From Mycobacterium sp. 1245111.1 (GTDB lineage Bacteria > Actinomycetota > Actinomycetes > Mycobacteriales > Mycobacteriaceae), in NCBI RefSeq assembly GCF_001673405.1, contig NZ_LZLV01000042.1, positions 1 to 63,022 on the forward strand: a stretch of DNA of 63,022 bases, read 5' to 3'. The number at the start of each line of letters is the position of its first letter. Positions within the stretch are counted from its first letter, which is position 1. A model generated the notes under the pieces. It ran no database searches, had not been told where the DNA came from, and saw nothing but the letters and a program-made list of their open reading frames with translations. The translations under genes and the position numbers were made by a program. Of this stretch, positions 17,471-25,575 are shown piece by piece.

Positions 17471-18256
17471 TTACTCGAAAGACAATCGGACGGACCCGAG
17501 GCCCGCGAAATCGGCGACGAAGTTGCTGCCGGCAGGTGCGTCGATCGCTCGTGTGCACGAACCGGGCAAGACGATGTCACCTTTTCGCAGTCGTACTCCG
17601 AAGCTTTCCACCTTGCGGGACAACCACGCCACCGCGGTGGCCGGATTACCGAGCACCGCGTCGCTGCGGCCCTCGGCCACCACCTCGCCGTTGTTGGTCA
17701 GCACGGCATCGATCGACTTGATGTCGATGTCGGACGGTGCGACCCGGGCTTCACCCAGCACGAAACCCGCCGACGACGCGTTGTCGGCAATGGTGTCGCA
17801 GAGCGCGATCTTCCAGTCGGTGATCCGGGTGTCGATCAGCTCGATGGACGGCACGAACGCCTCGGTTGCATTAAGGACGTCCTCTTCGGTGCAGTTCGCG
17901 CCCGGCAGGTCGTGGGACAGGATGAAGCCGACCTCGACTTCGACCCGCGGGTAGAGAAAGCGGTTGGACTTCACGGGGACATCCTCGAACACCTGCATCT
18001 CGTCGAGCAGGTGTCCATAGTCTGGTTCGTCGACTCCCATCATCTGCTGCATCGCCAGCGACGACAGCCCGACTTTGTGGCCGACCACCCGGGCGCCCTC
18101 TGCGACCCGCTGCCGGATGTTGATCAGCTGAATTTCGTACGCGTCGACGACGTCGATCTCGGGATGCCCGGCGGTCAGCGGAGTGATCGGCTGACGGCTC
18201 CGTTCGGCCTGTGCGAGATCGGCGGCCAGCGCGACACGGGTGGCAGCCGGGATCAT
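17471..18256 (-). CDS. hsaE: 2-hydroxyhexa-2,4-dienoate hydratase HsaE
   Basis: A 261-residue FAH-superfamily hydratase of the MhpD/BphH type. Landmarks are [25 protein letters not shown] near residues 60-82, [14 protein letters not shown] (metal-ligand Glu residues) and the C-terminal [26 protein letters not shown]. It hydrates the C6 dienoate that HsaD releases from rings A/B. It is the first gene of hsaEGF and is divergent from kstD, sharing the 73-bp region with a KstR-type operator. Confidence 0.93.
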   Translation of the reverse strand: MIPAATRVALAADLAQAERSRQPITPLTAGHPEIDVVDAYEIQLINIRQRVAEGARVVGHKVGLSSLAMQQMMGVDEPDYGHLLDEMQVFEDVPVKSNRFLYPRVEVEVGFILSHDLPGANCTEEDVLNATEAFVPSIELIDTRITDWKIALCDTIADNASSAGFVLGEARVAPSDIDIKSIDAVLTNNGEVVAEGRSDAVLGNPATAVAWLSRKVESFGVRLRKGDIVLPGSCTRAIDAPAGSNFVADFAGLGSVRLSFE

Positions 18257-18310
18257 TTAGCCGAAGTCCCCTCACTCGATTGACCGGGGCGGTAGCGCCC
18301 GGCCGTGGCA

Positions 18311-18329
18311 ATTCTATAACGTGTTCTAC
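18311..18329. promoter_or_regulatory. Shared KstR-type operator and divergent -10 elements of kstD and hsaE
   Basis: CTATAACGTGTTCTAC (18314-18329) matches the KstR palindrome with small deviations in both outer bases. It abuts the kstD ATG at 18330 directly. On the + strand TATAAC (18315-18320) could be the kstD -10. On the - strand TAGAAT (18311-18316) fits TANNNT for hsaE. One repressor site would therefore silence both directions. Confidence 0.8.
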
Positions 18330-20024
18330 ATGACAACTCAGGAGTTCGACGTCGTCGTGGTGGGAAGCGGCGGCGCCGGCATGGTTGCTGCTCTTGCGGC
18401 CGCCCACCGGGGTCTTAGCACTATAATCGTAGAGAAAGCCCCGCACTACGGCGGCTCCACCGCCCGCTCCGGTGGCGGTGTGTGGATTCCCAACAACGAG
18501 GTCCTTCAGCGCGACGGCGTCAAGGATACCGCCGAAGCGGCGCGCGCCTACCTGCACGGGATCGTCGGCGATGTGGTCGAGGCACAGCGCATCGACACCT
18601 ACCTCGAGCGCGGTCCCGAGATGCTGTCGTTCGTGCTCAAGAACTCGCCGTTGAAGATGTGCTGGGTGCCGAACTACTCCGACTACTACCCGGAGGCTCC
18701 GGGCGGACGGGCCGGCGGTCGGTCGATCGAGCCGAAGCCGTTCAACGCCAAGAAGCTGGGCCCAGATCTCGCCGGCCTCGAACCCCCTTACGGCAAGGTC
18801 CCGCTCAATGTCGTTGTGATGCAACAGGACTACGTGCGACTGAACCAGCTGAAGCGACACCCGCGCGGCGTACTGCGCAGCCTCAAGGTCGGAGCCCGCA
18901 CGATGTGGGCCAAGGCGACAGGGAAACACCTCGTCGGCATGGGACGCGCGCTGATCGCGCCGCTGCGCATCGGGCTGCAGAAGGCCGGCGTCCCCGTGCG
19001 GCTCAACACCGCGCTGACCGACCTCTACGTCGAGGACGGCGTGGTCCGTGGCATCTACGTGCGTGAGACCGGTCAATCGGAAGCAACTGAGCCTCAACTG
19101 ATCAGGGCCCGCAAGGCCGTCATTCTCGGCAGCGGCGGCTTCGAGCACAACGAGCAGATGCGGGTGAAGTACCAGCGCGCGCCGATCACCACCGAATGGA
19201 CCGTCGGCGCGAAGGCCAACACCGGTGACGGTATCCTCGCCGCCGAAAAGCTCGGTGCGGCACTGGATATCATGGAAGACGCCTGGTGGGGCCCGACCGT
19301 CCCGCTGGTCGGCGCGCCGTGGTTCGCCTTGTCGGAGCGCAACTCCCCTGGCTCCATTATCGTCAACATGTCCGGCCAACGATTCATGAACGAATCCATG
19401 CCCTACGTCGAGGCGTGCCACCACATGTACGGCGGCGAGTACGGCCAAGGCCCCGGCCCAGGAGAAAACATTCCGGCGTGGCTGGTGTTCGACCAGCAGT
19501 ATCGCGACCGCTACATCTTCGCCGGATTGCAGCCGGGCCAACGTATTCCGCGCAAGTGGATGGAGTCGGGCGTGATCATCCAGGCGGACACCCTGGAGGA
19601 GTTGGCCGCCAAGGCCGGCCTGCCCGCCGACGCGTTCGCCGCGACCGTCGAGCGATTCAACGGCTTCGCCCGCTCCGGCGTCGACGCCGACTACCACCGC
19701 GGCGAGAGCGCCTACGACCGCTACTACGGCGACCCGACCAACAAGCCGAATCCCAACCTCGGCGAGATCAGCCATCCGCCGTACTACGCGGCCAAGATGA
19801 TGCCGGGCGACCTGGGCACCAAGGGCGGCATCCGCACCGACGTGCACGGCCGCGCCCTGCGCGACGACGGCAGCATCATCGAAGGCCTTTATGCGGCCGG
19901 CAATGTCAGCGCTCCGGTGATGGGTCACACCTACCCCGGACCGGGCGGTACGATCGGCCCCGCGATGACGTTCGGTTACCTGGCCGCACTGCACATTTCT
20001 GATTCCGCAGCCGGAGGGGCCTAG
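18330..20024 (+). CDS. kstD: 3-ketosteroid delta1-dehydrogenase KstD
   Basis: A 564-residue FAD-dependent dehydrogenase, matching the 563 residues of Rv3537. The FAD motif is VVVVGSGGAGMVAA near residue 8, followed by GGSTARSGGGVW. The C-terminal HTYPGPGGTIGPAMTFGY carries the Tyr and Gly of the catalytic centre known from KstD structures. It introduces the C1-C2 double bond in 3-keto-4-ene steroids; with KshAB this aromatises ring A and opens ring B. I chose the ATG at 18330 by homology. An in-frame GTG at 18321 lies inside the operator. There is no leader between operator and ATG, which points to leaderless or near-leaderless translation. Confidence 0.96.
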   Translation: MTTQEFDVVVVGSGGAGMVAALAAAHRGLSTIIVEKAPHYGGSTARSGGGVWIPNNEVLQRDGVKDTAEAARAYLHGIVGDVVEAQRIDTYLERGPEMLSFVLKNSPLKMCWVPNYSDYYPEAPGGRAGGRSIEPKPFNAKKLGPDLAGLEPPYGKVPLNVVVMQQDYVRLNQLKRHPRGVLRSLKVGARTMWAKATGKHLVGMGRALIAPLRIGLQKAGVPVRLNTALTDLYVEDGVVRGIYVRETGQSEATEPQLIRARKAVILGSGGFEHNEQMRVKYQRAPITTEWTVGAKANTGDGILAAEKLGAALDIMEDAWWGPTVPLVGAPWFALSERNSPGSIIVNMSGQRFMNESMPYVEACHHMYGGEYGQGPGPGENIPAWLVFDQQYRDRYIFAGLQPGQRIPRKWMESGVIIQADTLEELAAKAGLPADAFAATVERFNGFARSGVDADYHRGESAYDRYYGDPTNKPNPNLGEISHPPYYAAKMMPGDLGTKGGIRTDVHGRALRDDGSIIEGLYAAGNVSAPVMGHTYPGPGGTIGPAMTFGYLAALHISDSAAGGA

Positions 20025-20027
20025 ATC

Positions 20028-20888
20028 ATGCCGATCGATCCTGACGTCGCACTGAACGCCACGCTTGACCCCATCGAATTCTCTTGGAGCAGTAGCGATA
20101 TCCAGCTCTACCACCTGGGCCTCGGTGCCGGCGCCGACCCGATGGATGCCCGTGAGCTGCGCTACCTGATCGACGACAACCCGCAGGTGTTGCCAACATT
20201 CGGCAACGTGGCGGCCAGTTTTCACATGACCAAGCCGCCGACTGTTCAGTTCCCCGGCATCGACATAGAGTTGAGCAGGGTCCTGCACGCCAGCGAACAG
20301 GTGACCGCGCCGGGGCCGCTGCCGCCGTCCGGTTCGGGGAAGGCGGTCACCCGGTTCACCGACATCTGGGACAAGGGCAAGGCCGCGGTGATCTGGTCCG
20401 AAACCGAGGTGACCGCTCCGGACGGGACGCTGCTGTGGACCCAGCGCCGTTCGATCTTCGCCCGCGGCGAGGGTGGCTTCGGGGGTGACCGCGGGCCGTC
20501 GACTTCGGCGGCGGCGCCCGAACGGTCACCCGACCTCTCGCTCGACATCCCGATTCTGCCCCAGCAGGCGCTGCTCTACCGCCTCTGCGGCGATCGCAAT
20601 CCATTGCACTCGGATCCCGAATTCGCCTCTGCTGCAGGGTTTCCGCGGCCGATCCTGCACGGCCTGTGCACCTACGGGATGACCTGCAAGGCGTTGGTCG
20701 ACGCCTTCTTCGACGCGGACGCCGCGGCGGTCGGCTCCTACGGGGCGCGGTTCGCCGGGGTGGCGTTCCCCGGTGAGACGCTGAAGGCCGCCGTCTGGAA
20801 GGACGACGGACGACTGCTGGCCACCGTCACCGCACCGGCCCGCGAAGACACCGTCGTACTGTCCGGCGTGGAGCTGATCCCGGCCTAG
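20028..20888 (+). CDS. chsH3: MaoC-like (R)-specific enoyl-CoA hydratase ChsH3
   Basis: A 286-residue double hot-dog hydratase. The C-terminal half carries the hydratase-2 motif LYRLCGDRNPLHSDPEFA, with the catalytic Asp and His, followed by GFPRPILHGLCTYG. The N-terminal hot dog lacks that motif, as is usual in the two-domain form. The Rv3538 homologue is reported to hydrate a sterol side-chain enoyl-CoA. It starts 3 nt after the kstD stop, so the two form one unit. A DUF559 gene with flanking palindromes follows where M. tuberculosis has PPE63. Confidence 0.88.
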   Translation: MPIDPDVALNATLDPIEFSWSSSDIQLYHLGLGAGADPMDARELRYLIDDNPQVLPTFGNVAASFHMTKPPTVQFPGIDIELSRVLHASEQVTAPGPLPPSGSGKAVTRFTDIWDKGKAAVIWSETEVTAPDGTLLWTQRRSIFARGEGGFGGDRGPSTSAAAPERSPDLSLDIPILPQQALLYRLCGDRNPLHSDPEFASAAGFPRPILHGLCTYGMTCKALVDAFFDADAAAVGSYGARFAGVAFPGETLKAAVWKDDGRLLATVTAPAREDTVVLSGVELIPA

Positions 20889-20892
20889 GTTG

Positions 20893-20910
20893 CGTGCGTC
20901 GAGACGCACG
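20893..20910. repeat. Palindrome A, 3' side of DUF559 gene 1
   Basis: CGTGCGTCGAGACGCACG: an 8-bp perfect stem around GA. It lies 4 bp after the chsH3 stop and is related to the TGTGCG...CGCACA palindromes around the DUF559 gene. It might also act as a terminator for kstD-chsH3, although no U-tract follows. Confidence 0.7.
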
Positions 20911-20922
20911 TATGAGCTTTCG

Positions 20923-20940
20923 TGTGCGACTAGACGCACA
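20923..20940. repeat. Palindrome B, holding the stop codon of DUF559 gene 1
   Basis: TGTGCGACTAGACGCACA: TGTGCG and CGCACA arms around a CTAG centre. The TAG stop of the DUF559 gene (20930-20932 on the minus strand) is part of the CTAG centre, so the gene runs into the repeat. Confidence 0.75.
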
Positions 20941-21775
20941 GACGTCGGGCCAGGGCCGCACGAACGCGCCTCACGATTTCTGCAGGCCTGTCTCCTGCGA
21001 TGACTCTCACGACGATCCACCCGAGGCTCTCGAGCATCTCCAATCTGCGGATGTCCCATGTGTATTGCCGCCGATCGGTGCGATGTTGCTCACCGTCATA
21101 CTCGACGCCAACCTTCGCGTCCACCCACCCCATGTCCAGGTAGGCGAATGGATTGCCGAACTCGTCACGCACAGGAATCTGGGTCTTCGGGCGAGGTAAA
21201 CCGGCTTGCATCAACACGACTCGCAGCCACGACTCTTTCGGTGACTGCGCGCCCGGGTCGAAGAGGTCTAATGCCAGACGCGCTCGCATGATCCCTTTGC
21301 GCCGTGCGTACCTGTGTAACAGGACTTCGACGTCTACTGCCTTGACATCGACCGCCGCCGCCATCGCGTCAATTCCCGCCACCGCCGTCATCGTGGGGTA
21401 CCAGCATCCGAAGTCCAACACGGTTCGCGCCGCGGAGGTCACGCGCACGCCCGCTACCACCTCGATCTCGTCCGGATCGATTCGGACTTGATGCGTTTGG
21501 ATTCCGGCAGGAGTCCGTCGATTGCCGTGAATCAGCTCGACGACGTGCGCGCCATCTGCCCATCTGCTTCCGTGGAGTGCAGCCGCGGCGAATCCTCCGA
21601 CAACGCCCCGACGTCCGGACCATAGCCAGGCCGCTTTCGCACGGAGTTCCGCATCGACCTCGACTTCACGTGGGACGTATACGTCTGGGAACAATCGATG
21701 GTGTCGCGTTGCCAGTTGCGTCTTGGTCAGACCCCCTGCTGCAACGACCTCGCTTCCGATGAACGGTTCCGCCAT
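20930..21775 (-). CDS. DUF559 protein with AbiEi-like N-terminus (gene 1, intact)
   Basis: A 281-residue protein. The N-terminal part (residues about 10-110: GGLTKTQLATRHHRLFPDVYVP, AAWLWSGRRGVVGGFAAAALHG) resembles the winged-helix region of AbiEi-type antitoxin/regulator proteins. The C-terminal part (about 195-281) is a DUF559/Vsr-like PD-(D/E)xK nuclease-like domain with ESWLRVVLMQAGLP, AYLDMGW and VGVEYDGEQH. Biochemical function is not established. It sits alone between chsH3 and ltp2, bracketed by four palindromes with TGTGCG/CGCACA arms, and its stop codon is inside one of them. A second, broken copy is at 39529-40409. The setting suggests an inserted cassette rather than a sterol gene. 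Confidence 0.8.
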   Translation of the reverse strand: MAEPFIGSEVVAAGGLTKTQLATRHHRLFPDVYVPREVEVDAELRAKAAWLWSGRRGVVGGFAAAALHGSRWADGAHVVELIHGNRRTPAGIQTHQVRIDPDEIEVVAGVRVTSAARTVLDFGCWYPTMTAVAGIDAMAAAVDVKAVDVEVLLHRYARRKGIMRARLALDLFDPGAQSPKESWLRVVLMQAGLPRPKTQIPVRDEFGNPFAYLDMGWVDAKVGVEYDGEQHRTDRRQYTWDIRRLEMLESLGWIVVRVIAGDRPAEIVRRVRAALARRLCV

Positions 21776-21834
21776 TGCGGCAGCTTCGCAGTCAGTGCCG
21801 TCATCGTCACTTCATAAGTGCACAAGTCGTCTTG

Positions 21835-21852
21835 TGTGCGGCCAGGCGCACA
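21835..21852. repeat. Palindrome C, 5' side of DUF559 gene 1
   Basis: TGTGCGGCCAGGCGCACA: the same TGTGCG/CGCACA arms as palindrome B around GCCAGG. It lies 60 bp upstream of the DUF559 start. Confidence 0.75.
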
Positions 21853-21860
21853 GCCGACGC

Positions 21861-21886
21861 CGTGTGTGCGGCTAGCCGCACACACG
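21861..21886. repeat. Palindrome D, perfect 26-bp palindrome beside ltp2
   Basis: A fully self-complementary 26-mer with arms CGTGTGTGCGGCT and AGCCGCACACACG, centred on CTAG. It contains the same TGTGCG/CGCACA core as palindromes B and C. It lies 20 bp after the 3' end of ltp2 and 85 bp upstream of the DUF559 start. Confidence 0.8.
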
Positions 21887-21906
21887 CTCGGCGACGCGAG
21901 AGACAG

Positions 21907-23067
21907 CTAGCCGAGGATCAGGCCGGAGGTCGGCACACCGGTGCCGGCGGTCACCAGCACGTGCTCGACGTCGGGCACCGGGTTCACCGACGTACCCCGC
22001 AGCTGGCGAACGCCCTCGGCGATGCCGTTCATGCCGTGAATGTAGGCCTCACCGAGCTGGCCGCCATGGGTGTTGATCGGCAGCCGGCCACCGATTTCAA
22101 TCGCGCCGTCGGCGATGAAGTCCTTGGCCTCGCCCCAACCGCAGAATCCCAACTCTTCCAACTGAATCAGGGTGAACGGCGTGAAGTGGTCGTAAAGGAT
22201 CGCGGTCTGGATGTCGGTCGGCTTGAGACCCGACTGCGACCACAACTGCTTACCGACGAGCCCCATCTCAGGCAGGCCGTCGAGCTCCGGCCGGTAATAG
22301 CTGACCATCGAGTACTGATTAGGGCTGGCGCCCTGCGCCGCGGCCTCGATAACGGCCGGCCGGTGCTTGAGGTCCTTCGCCCGTTCTGCTGAGACGATGA
22401 CGAGCGCCACCGCGCCGTCGGTCTCCTGGCAGCAGTCCAGCAGCCGCAGGGGCTCGGCGATCCACCGCGAATTCTGGTGGTCCTCAATGGTTATCGGCTT
22501 CTCGTAGAAGTACGCCTTGGGGTTCTTGGCGGCATGCTTGCGGTCGGCCACCGAGATCGCACCGAAGTCGCGGCTTGTCGCACCCGACAGATGCATGTAA
22601 CGCTTCGCGATCATCGCGACCTGAGCCGCGGGCGTCGACAACCCGTGCGGGTAGGAGAAGGAGTTGTCCACGCCGGTCGAGTCGGCATTCTCCACCAGTC
22701 GAAGCTGCACCTGACCGAACCTCTGGCCCGAGCGCTCGTTGAAAGCCCGGTATGCCACAACGCAATCCGCCACACCGGTCGCGACAGCGATCGCCGCCTG
22801 CTGGACAGTCGCGCAGGCCGCGCCGCCGCCGTGGTGAATCTTGGAGAAGAACGTCAGATCCCCGATGCCGGTCGCCCGTGCGATGGCCACCTCGGTGTTG
22901 GAGTCCATCGTGAACGTGACCATGCCGTCGACATCACCGGGCGTCAGGCCCGCGTCGTCGAGTGCGTCCAAGACCGCCTCGGCGGCCAACCGAAGTTCGC
23001 TGCGGCCGGAGTTCTTGGAGAAGTCGGTGGCGCCGATCCCCGCGATCGCGGCCTTACCGGACAACAT
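21907..23067 (-). CDS. ltp2: Ltp2, steroid retro-aldolase subunit
   Basis: A 386-residue thiolase-fold protein, the same length as Rv3540c. Segments AILYDHFTPFTLIQLEELGF and GEAYIHGMNG carry the two Tyr residues known to act in the retro-aldol reaction. With the DUF35 domain of ChsH2 it cleaves 17-hydroxy-3-oxo-4-pregnene-20-carboxyl-CoA to 4-AD-type ketosteroid and propionyl-CoA, the last step of side-chain removal. The ATG at 23067 overlaps the chsH1 stop (TGATG) and has GGAGG 7 nt upstream; a GTG directly before it is less likely. It is the last gene of the cyp125 operon. Confidence 0.95.
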   Translation of the reverse strand: MLSGKAAIAGIGATDFSKNSGRSELRLAAEAVLDALDDAGLTPGDVDGMVTFTMDSNTEVAIARATGIGDLTFFSKIHHGGGAACATVQQAAIAVATGVADCVVAYRAFNERSGQRFGQVQLRLVENADSTGVDNSFSYPHGLSTPAAQVAMIAKRYMHLSGATSRDFGAISVADRKHAAKNPKAYFYEKPITIEDHQNSRWIAEPLRLLDCCQETDGAVALVIVSAERAKDLKHRPAVIEAAAQGASPNQYSMVSYYRPELDGLPEMGLVGKQLWSQSGLKPTDIQTAILYDHFTPFTLIQLEELGFCGWGEAKDFIADGAIEIGGRLPINTHGGQLGEAYIHGMNGIAEGVRQLRGTSVNPVPDVEHVLVTAGTGVPTSGLILG

Positions 23068-23468
23068 CACGCGCCTCCGATGGTCAAGGTGGCGTTGGCG
23101 ATAACGTGATCGCCAAGGCTGTTGCTGCCAACGATTTTCAACGTGATCAACCCGTCGTCGACTGCGGTCACCTCACCCTTGAATGTCACCGTGTCGTAGG
23201 CGTACCAGGGCACGCCGAGGCGCAACCCGATCGACTTGATGCGCGCCGACGGGCCCGCCCAGTCGGTGATGTAGCGCTGCACCAGACCGGTGTCGGTGAG
23301 GATGTTGACGAAGATGTCCTTGGAGCCCTTGGCCTGCGCCTTGTCCCGGTCGTGGTGCACGTCCTGGTAGTCGCGGGTGGCGATCGCCGTCGAGATGATG
23401 AACGTGGGGTCGCCGTACAGCGCCAGCTCCGGCAGTTTCGTGCCGACCTCAACCGTCGGGGCGCTCAT
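23067..23468 (-). CDS. chsH1: ChsH1, MaoC-like enoyl-CoA hydratase subunit
   Basis: A 133-residue single hot-dog protein close to the 129 residues of Rv3541c. The segment FIISTAIATRDYQDVHHDRDKAQAKG is the hydratase motif with the catalytic Asp and His. It pairs with the N-terminal hot-dog of ChsH2 to hydrate the C17-C20 enoyl-CoA and joins Ltp2 in one hydratase/retro-aldolase complex. The ATG at 23468 overlaps the chsH2 stop (ATGA). Confidence 0.94.
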   Translation of the reverse strand: MSAPTVEVGTKLPELALYGDPTFIISTAIATRDYQDVHHDRDKAQAKGSKDIFVNILTDTGLVQRYITDWAGPSARIKSIGLRLGVPWYAYDTVTFKGEVTAVDDGLITLKIVGSNSLGDHVIANATLTIGGA

Positions 23469-24415
23469 GCGCTGGGCTCCCAGGCGTACAGCGTCCACGC
23501 CGGCCCGACGTCATTGGCCGGGAAGTCGATATACGTTGCCTGAACCGGCATTCCAACCTCCACAGCGCCGGGGTCGACGTTGCGCAGCTCGCCCAGCATC
23601 CGAACACCCTCCTGCAGTTCCACGAGCGCGATGACGAACGGAAGGGTGCGGCCGGGCACCTTCGGCGCATGGTGCACGACGAAGCTGAACACCGTGCCCT
23701 TGCCGCTGGCCACCACGTAATCGGTCGGCTTGTCTTTGTCCAGCCAGATGGCCGGCACCGGCGGGTGTTGCAGACTGCCGTCGGGACGCGTCTGGATCCG
23801 CAGCTCGTGAGCCTTGACGCCGTCCCAGAAGAACTTGGTGTCCTTGGACTCCGACGGGCGCATCATCGAATCGGCGTCGAGATCCTCGGGCACCGACGAC
23901 GTCGACGCCCCAGCGGCAGGCTTGAATTTCAGTATCCGCCAGTTCATTTCGGCGATGTTCTCGTCACCGACCTTCCAGATGATGTGCTGGTTGATAAACC
24001 AGCCCTCACCGAGCCCGGTCTGCTTGGGCCCCACGACGTCGCCCATCTCCGAGTGAATCGTGACTTCCTCACCGGGGTGCAGGTACCGGTGGTAGGTCTG
24101 CTCGCAGTTGGTCGCGACCACACCGATGTAGCCTTCTGTGTCGAACAGCTTCATGATCGGGCCCATGGGGTCGTCGCTCGGGCGTTCGCCGCCTAGGCCG
24201 AACATGGTCCACACCTGAATCATGGCCGGGGGCGCGACAATTCCAGAGTGACCGTTGGCGCGGGCCGCGGCCTCGTCCCGGTAGATCGGGTTGGTGTCGC
24301 CGATCGCTTCGACCCAGCTGTTGACCATCGGCTGGTTCACCGGGTCGCGACCCTTACGCGGCTTCGGGCCGCCGGCCGCCTTGATCTTCTCGAGCGCCTC
24401 GTGAATGTCCGTCAT
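23465..24415 (-). CDS. chsH2: ChsH2, hydratase subunit fused to a DUF35 OB-fold domain
   Basis: A 316-residue two-domain protein. Residues about 1-150 form a MaoC-like hot dog (NPIYRDEAAARANGHSGIVAPPAMIQVW). Residues about 190-316 form a DUF35 rubredoxin/OB-fold-like domain that docks on Ltp2 (FFWDGVKAHELRIQTRPDGSLQHPPVPAI). In this family the DUF35 zinc ribbon has lost its Cys residues, and none are visible here. Overlaps of 4 nt on both sides with chsH1 and fadE29 show tight translational coupling. Confidence 0.95.
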   Translation of the reverse strand: MTDIHEALEKIKAAGGPKPRKGRDPVNQPMVNSWVEAIGDTNPIYRDEAAARANGHSGIVAPPAMIQVWTMFGLGGERPSDDPMGPIMKLFDTEGYIGVVATNCEQTYHRYLHPGEEVTIHSEMGDVVGPKQTGLGEGWFINQHIIWKVGDENIAEMNWRILKFKPAAGASTSSVPEDLDADSMMRPSESKDTKFFWDGVKAHELRIQTRPDGSLQHPPVPAIWLDKDKPTDYVVASGKGTVFSFVVHHAPKVPGRTLPFVIALVELQEGVRMLGELRNVDPGAVEVGMPVQATYIDFPANDVGPAWTLYAWEPSA

Positions 24416-25575
24416 CTGGGCACCCTCGGCACTTTGAGGCCGGACGCCGCGATCATCTCTCGCATCACTTCGTTCACGCCTCCACCGAAGGTGATCACCA
24501 GGTTGCGTTTGGTCTGCGAGTCGAGCCAGTCCAACAGCTCGGCCGTCGCCGACTCAGCGGGGTTGCCGTATTTGCCGACGATCTCCTCGGCAAGCCGACC
24601 GATGTACTGAATGCTTTCGGTACCAAAGACTTTCGTCGACGCCGCGTCGGCCACGTTGATGTCTTCACCGGCGGCGGCCACCTGCCAGTTGAGCAGTTCG
24701 TTGACTCGCCACATCGAGTAGATCTCGCCGAGCGCGCGCTTGACGTCGTGGTGGTCGATGGGGGTGACCCCGTCGCCGCCCGGCTTGGATGCCCAGTCGT
24801 GCAGCCGGTCGTAGATGCTCGCGGTGCGGCCGGCCGGCCCGAGCATCACCCGCTCGTTGTTGAGCTGGGTGGTGATCAGCCGCCAACCGCCGTTCTCCTC
24901 ACCGACCAGCATGTCGGCGGGAACCCGGACGTCGTTGTAGTAGGTGGCGTTGGTGTGGTGCGCGCCGTCGGACAAGATGATCGGCGTCCACGAGTAACCG
25001 GGATCCTTGGTGTCGACGATCAGGATCGAAATGCCCTTGTGCTTCACCGCTTCCGGGTCGGTGCGGCAGGCCAGCCAGATGTAGTCGGCGTCGTGAGCAC
25101 CGGTGGTGAAGATCTTCTGGCCGTTGACGATGTACTCGTCGCCGTGCCGGACCGCAGTGGTGCGCAGCGACGCGAGATCGGTGCCGGCCTCTGGCTCGGT
25201 GTAGCCGATCGCGAAGTGCACCTCGCCGGCCAGGATCGCCGGGAGGAACTTCTTCTTCTGCGCATCGGTGCCGAACTGCTGCAACACCGGACCGACCGTC
25301 TGCAGCGTCACCGCTGGCAGCGGCACGTCGGCGCGGTGCGCCTCGTTGACGAAAATCGACTGCTCGACCGGTCCGAAACCCAAGCCACCGAACTCTTTTG
25401 GCCATCCGACGCCAAGCTTGCCGTCCTGGCCCATCCGCCGGATCACCGCACGGTAAGCCTCGTTGTGGCGGTCCTTTTCCATCGCCTTCATCTCGTCGGG
25501 CGAGATCAGGTTCGAAAAGTACTGTCGCAGTTCGGCTTGAAGCTGGCGCTGCTCCGGTGTCAGGTCGATGAACAT
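24412..25575 (-). CDS. fadE29: Acyl-CoA dehydrogenase FadE29 (ChsE2)
   Basis: A 387-residue acyl-CoA dehydrogenase with the flavin-binding segment FAIGYTEPEAGTDLASLRT, the dehydrogenase signature region and a C-terminal VITFGGGVNEVMREMIA. With FadE28 it forms the alpha2beta2 dehydrogenase that oxidises the three-carbon side-chain CoA ester of cholesterol degradation. The subunits split the FAD-binding and catalytic residues. It overlaps fadE28 by 16 nt and chsH2 by 4 nt. Confidence 0.95.
   Translation of the reverse strand: MFIDLTPEQRQLQAELRQYFSNLISPDEMKAMEKDRHNEAYRAVIRRMGQDGKLGVGWPKEFGGLGFGPVEQSIFVNEAHRADVPLPAVTLQTVGPVLQQFGTDAQKKKFLPAILAGEVHFAIGYTEPEAGTDLASLRTTAVRHGDEYIVNGQKIFTTGAHDADYIWLACRTDPEAVKHKGISILIVDTKDPGYSWTPIILSDGAHHTNATYYNDVRVPADMLVGEENGGWRLITTQLNNERVMLGPAGRTASIYDRLHDWASKPGGDGVTPIDHHDVKRALGEIYSMWRVNELLNWQVAAAGEDINVADAASTKVFGTESIQYIGRLAEEIVGKYGNPAESATAELLDWLDSQTKRNLVITFGGGVNEVMREMIAASGLKVPRVPR

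Noticed and set aside
17871..20288. Long open frame (805 codons) on the minus strand across kstD and chsH3
   Set aside because: It is antisense to two clear genes, is rich in Arg, His, Val and Asp as expected of GC-rich shadow frames, and matches no family. The part at 17871-18250 only overlaps hsaE in another frame.
20893..20910. Palindrome A as a simple terminator of kstD-chsH3
   Set aside because: Possible, but it lacks a T-tract and shares its arms with three further palindromes around the DUF559 gene, so I treat it as part of that set.
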